Positions 13,466 to 16,064 of a stretch of 16,064 bases of DNA are shown here, piece by piece (within the stretch, counting starts at the first letter, position 1; every line of letters begins with the position of its first letter). Made by a program: the position numbers and the translations under genes. The stretch is from MB1-2 sp046566065. Lineage in GTDB: Bacteria; Actinomycetota; CADDZG01; WHSQ01. Location of the stretch: contig JBKHXK010000044.1 in assembly GCA_046566065.1 (NCBI GenBank), forward strand, positions 1 to 16,064, written 5' to 3'. The notes under the pieces were generated by a model, which ran no database searches, was not told where the DNA came from, and saw only the letters and a list, made by a program, of their open reading frames with translations.

Positions 13466-14715
13466 GCGACCACGACGACATCACCGCGCAGATCCAGCGA
13501 CTGGCTGCGAGCAGCCCCCAACGACGAGGCCACATCACCCGTCGAGATCTGTTGCGACGGATGGGGGTCGGCGTCGGGGCGCTCAGCGTCAGCGCCTTCC
13601 TCGCCGCGTGCGGGGTCGAGGGCACGAGCGAGAACAACGGCGGCAAAGAAGAAGAGGGAGCTCCTTCGTACGCGGGCCAGGATCCGGCGGGCGAGCTGAG
13701 CTTCGCCAACTGGCCGCTCTACATCGACCGGGCGAAGGGCAAACAACCCACGATCGAGGACTTCCAGAAGGAGACCGGCATCACGGTCGACTACAAGGAG
13801 GTCATCGACGACAACGAGAGCTTCTTCGGGACGATCCGCGAGCCGCTCGCCAACGGTCAGTCGACCGGATGGGATCTGATCGTGGTCACCGACTGGTTGA
13901 TCGCGAAGATGATCCGGCTCGGCTACCTCGAGAAGCTCGACCACGAGATGCTGAAGCAGTTCGAGGCGAACGCAGGCGCGGTCTACAAGGACCCCAGCTA
14001 CGACCCCGGTAACGCGTACAGCGTCCCGTGGCAGTCCGGCATCACCGGCATCGGGTACAACCCGAAACTCACCAAGCGGGAGATCACGAGCTTCGAGGAC
14101 CTCTTCGACCCGGCCTTCAAAGGCAAGGTCGGCATGTTCACGGAGATGCGCGACACCATGAACCTGACCCTGCTCGGGCTGGGCGTCGACCCCCAGGACG
14201 CGACCGCCGGCGACGCCGAGAAGGCCGCCCAGAAGCTCACGGAACAGCGCGATGCGGGCATCGTGCGCGACTACTACGGGAACAACTACGCAGACGCTCT
14301 GGCCAGAGAGGACCTGTGGCTCACGATGGCCTGGTCCGGTGACGTCTTCCAACTGCAGTTCGACAACCCCGACCTCCAGTTCGTCGTCCCCGAGGAGGGC
14401 GGGATCCTGTGGGTCGACAACATGGCGATCCCGAAGGCCGCGGAGCACCCGGTCGACGCGCACATGTTCATGGACTACGTCTACGACCCCGAGGTCGCCG
14501 CCCAGATCACCGCGTGGGTGAACTACATCTGCCCGGTGCCGGCCGCGCAGGACATCCTGAAGGCGGCCAAGGACGACTACACGCAGACGGTGGCCAACAG
14601 CCCACTGGTGTTCCCGACCCCCGACATGGAAGCCCGCCTCTACCACTACAAGGATCTCGACGAGGAAGAAGAAGAGGTGTGGAACGAGTTGTTCGGGGCC
14701 GTGATCCAGGGTTGA
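13462..14715 (+). CDS. potD: Polyamine-binding lipoprotein with Tat-type signal
   Basis: ATG 13462 overlaps the ATPase stop and has a perfect AAGGAGG seven bases upstream, probably raising its yield above that of the ATPase. The 417-residue product begins with a polar region, the twin-arginine motif TRRDLLRR (R27, R28), a hydrophobic core and the lipobox FLAAC with C50, so it should be exported folded by Tat and anchored by lipid. The mature part is a PotD/F-like solute-binding protein: FANWPLYID (W84), the acidic pair E228/D231, and W317-x-D319 in ILWVDNMAIP, which match positions I recall as polyamine ligands in E. coli PotD (D168/E171, W255/D257). The ligand is therefore probably putrescine, spermidine or a similar amine. 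A Glu-rich stretch, EEEEE, lies near the C-terminus. Confidence 0.93.
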   Translation: MSDHDDITAQIQRLAASSPQRRGHITRRDLLRRMGVGVGALSVSAFLAACGVEGTSENNGGKEEEGAPSYAGQDPAGELSFANWPLYIDRAKGKQPTIEDFQKETGITVDYKEVIDDNESFFGTIREPLANGQSTGWDLIVVTDWLIAKMIRLGYLEKLDHEMLKQFEANAGAVYKDPSYDPGNAYSVPWQSGITGIGYNPKLTKREITSFEDLFDPAFKGKVGMFTEMRDTMNLTLLGLGVDPQDATAGDAEKAAQKLTEQRDAGIVRDYYGNNYADALAREDLWLTMAWSGDVFQLQFDNPDLQFVVPEEGGILWVDNMAIPKAAEHPVDAHMFMDYVYDPEVAAQITAWVNYICPVPAAQDILKAAKDDYTQTVANSPLVFPTPDMEARLYHYKDLDEEEEEVWNELFGAVIQG

Positions 14716-15590
14716 GCGCTTTGAGGCGCGCTTCGGGGCCGACCCGGCGCAAGGCGCTCGTCCCCTATCTGCTGACGCTGCCCGGCGCGTTCTGGCTGGG
14801 ACTGTTCTTCGTCGTGCCGATGGCGACGATGTTCTCGATCAGCCTGCAGGAGGGATCCCTCGAGACCGGGTTCCGTTTCACCGCACACTGGCAGACCTAT
14901 ACGGAGGCTTTGGCCAAGTACGACACGCAGATCTACCGCTCGCTCATCTACGGGGCGATAGTGACCGTGGCCACCCTCGTCATCAGCTACCCGATGGCCT
15001 ACTGGATCGCGTTCCGCGGGGGTCGCAACAAGAACCTCTTCCTGTTGTTGATCCTGCTTCCCTTCTTCACTCCGTTCATCATCCGCACGCTGTCGTGGAA
15101 GTTCATCCTGGCCGACGAAGGATTCTTGCTGGGCACGCTGAAGTCGTGGGGCGTGTTGGCGGACGGCTATCAGGTCCTTGCCACGCCGACCGCGGTGGTG
15201 TGCGGGATGATCTACAACTTCCTGCCGTTCATGGCGCTGCCGCTCTACGTGGCGCTCGAACGCCTCGATCCCAGCCTGTTGGACGCGGCCTCCGACCTGT
15301 ATTCGAACAAGGTGCAGTCGTTCCTGCGCGTGACCCTGCCCCTGTCGTTGCCGGGCGTCTTCGCGGGCTCGCTTCTGACCTTCATCCCGTCGGTGGGTGA
15401 CTTCATCAATCCGGACCTGCTCGGTGGGGTCAACACCACCCTGATCGGCAACGTGATCCAGCGCGAGTTCCAGACCACGTTCGACCTGCCCGAGGGGGCC
15501 GCGCTTTCCTTCATCCTGATGGCGGGCATCCTGATCGGCGTCGCGCTCTACGCTCGCGTGCTGGGGACCGAGGAGCTATCGGGATCGTGA
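14712..15590 (+). CDS. potB: Polyamine ABC transporter permease 1
   Basis: No ATG or GTG is available at the N-terminus. TTG 14712 overlaps the upstream stop as TTGA; TTG 14721, with AGGG nine bases upstream, is an equally possible start. From 14712 the product has 292 residues with about six membrane helices (roughly 16-42, 77-101, 108-126, 158-182, 207-228, 265-284). The EAA loop that docks on the ATPase is at 191-215 (DAASDLYSNKVQSF to LPLSLPG), with D for the usual E and S for the usual G. PotB-type permease of a binding-protein-dependent importer, cotranscribed with the other subunits; the next start overlaps its stop. Confidence 0.92.
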   Translation: MSALRRASGPTRRKALVPYLLTLPGAFWLGLFFVVPMATMFSISLQEGSLETGFRFTAHWQTYTEALAKYDTQIYRSLIYGAIVTVATLVISYPMAYWIAFRGGRNKNLFLLLILLPFFTPFIIRTLSWKFILADEGFLLGTLKSWGVLADGYQVLATPTAVVCGMIYNFLPFMALPLYVALERLDPSLLDAASDLYSNKVQSFLRVTLPLSLPGVFAGSLLTFIPSVGDFINPDLLGGVNTTLIGNVIQREFQTTFDLPEGAALSFILMAGILIGVALYARVLGTEELSGS

Positions 15591-16064
15591 GCGGCGACCC
15601 GCGCTTCCCGCCGCAGACTGACGTCGCCTTCCGGCGACAGCCTCCGCAGGTCAAGGTCAGGCGGGGTGGCCGCTTCCTGCCGATCTACACGGGGCTCGTG
15701 ATCGCTTACCTGTTCGTCCCGATCGCCGTGATGGCTCTGTTCGGGTTCAACAACCCCCGCGGCCGCTTCAACTTCCAGTGGCAGGGGTTCACGCTCCATT
15801 GGTATCGGAACCTGTTCGAGATCCCGGAGCTCGCCGAAGGACTGCGGAACTCGTTGCTGATCGCCGCCGCCAGCACGCTGATCGCAACGATCCTGGGGTC
15901 GCTGATAGCCCTGGCGATCAGCCGCTACCGGTTCCGCGGTCGTTCCGGGCTCAACCTCTTCGTGTTCGTTCCCATGGCCACGCCGGAGGTTGTGCTCGGG
16001 GTCTCGCTGCTGTCTCTCTTCGTCACCCTGAACCTCGGCCGTGGGTTCCTGACGATCGTGATCG
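15587..16064 (+). CDS. potC: Polyamine ABC transporter permease 2, 3' truncated
   Basis: GTG 15587 overlaps the stop of the first permease as GTGA. The frame stays open to the window edge, giving 159 residues of a gene that continues beyond. A basic cytoplasmic N-terminus (about 30 residues) is followed by a membrane helix (IYTGLVIAYLFVPIAVMALF), the periplasmic FGFNNPRGRFNFQWQG and TLHWYRNLF motifs typical of PotC/YdcV permeases, a second helix near 89-111 and a third near 123-148 (VFVPMATPEVVLG). The EAA loop would lie outside the window. It completes the importer with the upstream ATPase, binding protein and PotB-type permease. Confidence 0.9.
   Translation, partial: MSGDPRFPPQTDVAFRRQPPQVKVRRGGRFLPIYTGLVIAYLFVPIAVMALFGFNNPRGRFNFQWQGFTLHWYRNLFEIPELAEGLRNSLLIAAASTLIATILGSLIALAISRYRFRGRSGLNLFVFVPMATPEVVLGVSLLSLFVTLNLGRGFLTIVI

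Noticed and set aside
13339..14646. Minus-strand frame opposite the binding protein
   Set aside because: Val/Asp/Leu-rich shadow of the binding-protein gene, whose frame has Tat signal, lipobox and ligand motifs.
1..16064. CRISPR arrays, tRNA/rRNA genes, transposases or phage genes
   Set aside because: No spaced repeat array, cloverleaf-like segment, rRNA-like region or recombinase/transposase motif was seen on either strand.

Overview
The window is GC-rich and almost fully coded. GTG and TTG starts, a PucR-type regulator, a Tat-type lipoprotein and tight stop/start overlaps point to a high-GC Gram-positive bacterium, most likely an actinobacterium (inference from family content, no marker gene present).

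Left part (1-4712): the 3' end of a GlsB/YeaQ-type small membrane protein (1-207) and its terminator; a 488-residue minus-strand protein (305-1771) that combines an R2lox-type dimetal oxidase domain with a C-terminal SCP2-like lipid-binding domain; a divergent PLP enzyme of the D-cysteine desulfhydrase/ACC deaminase family (1803-2692), broken by one frameshift; a secreted CocE/X-Pro peptidase-like alpha/beta hydrolase (2702-4303, minus); and a small membrane protein with an HExxH motif (4356-4712, minus).

Central and right part (4718-16064): a polyamine/GABA uptake and catabolism locus in two divergent arms. The minus arm holds the PucR-type regulator (7817-9373), a gamma-aminobutyraldehyde dehydrogenase (6212-7648) and a second aldehyde dehydrogenase (4718-6148); the HExxH protein and the hydrolase may continue this arm. 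The plus arm holds a possible 11-codon leader peptide (9478-9513), a GABA/putrescine-type aminotransferase (9510-10868), a third aldehyde dehydrogenase (10869-12353), and a polyamine ABC transporter: ATPase (12356-13465), Tat lipoprotein binding protein (13462-14715), permease 1 (14712-15590) and permease 2 (15587 to the edge). A simple reading is: the transporter imports putrescine/spermidine or a related amine, the aminotransferase converts amines to aldehydes, and the dehydrogenases carry aminobutyraldehyde and succinic semialdehyde through GABA to succinate.

Three non-coding signals are not explained by standard annotation. Two 51-bp repeats (45/51 identical, palindromic) sit immediately after the stop codons of the regulator and of the aminobutyraldehyde dehydrogenase, so they bracket the latter gene; one of them contains the Shine-Dalgarno sequence of the next gene in a predicted stem. 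A 10-base word, GTTTGTACAC, occurs upstream of both the regulator and the aminobutyraldehyde dehydrogenase and is a candidate operator. The regulator may be transcribed without a leader. The most distinctive protein is the R2lox-SCP2 fusion, whose full set of metal ligands and ether-crosslink residues can be read directly.
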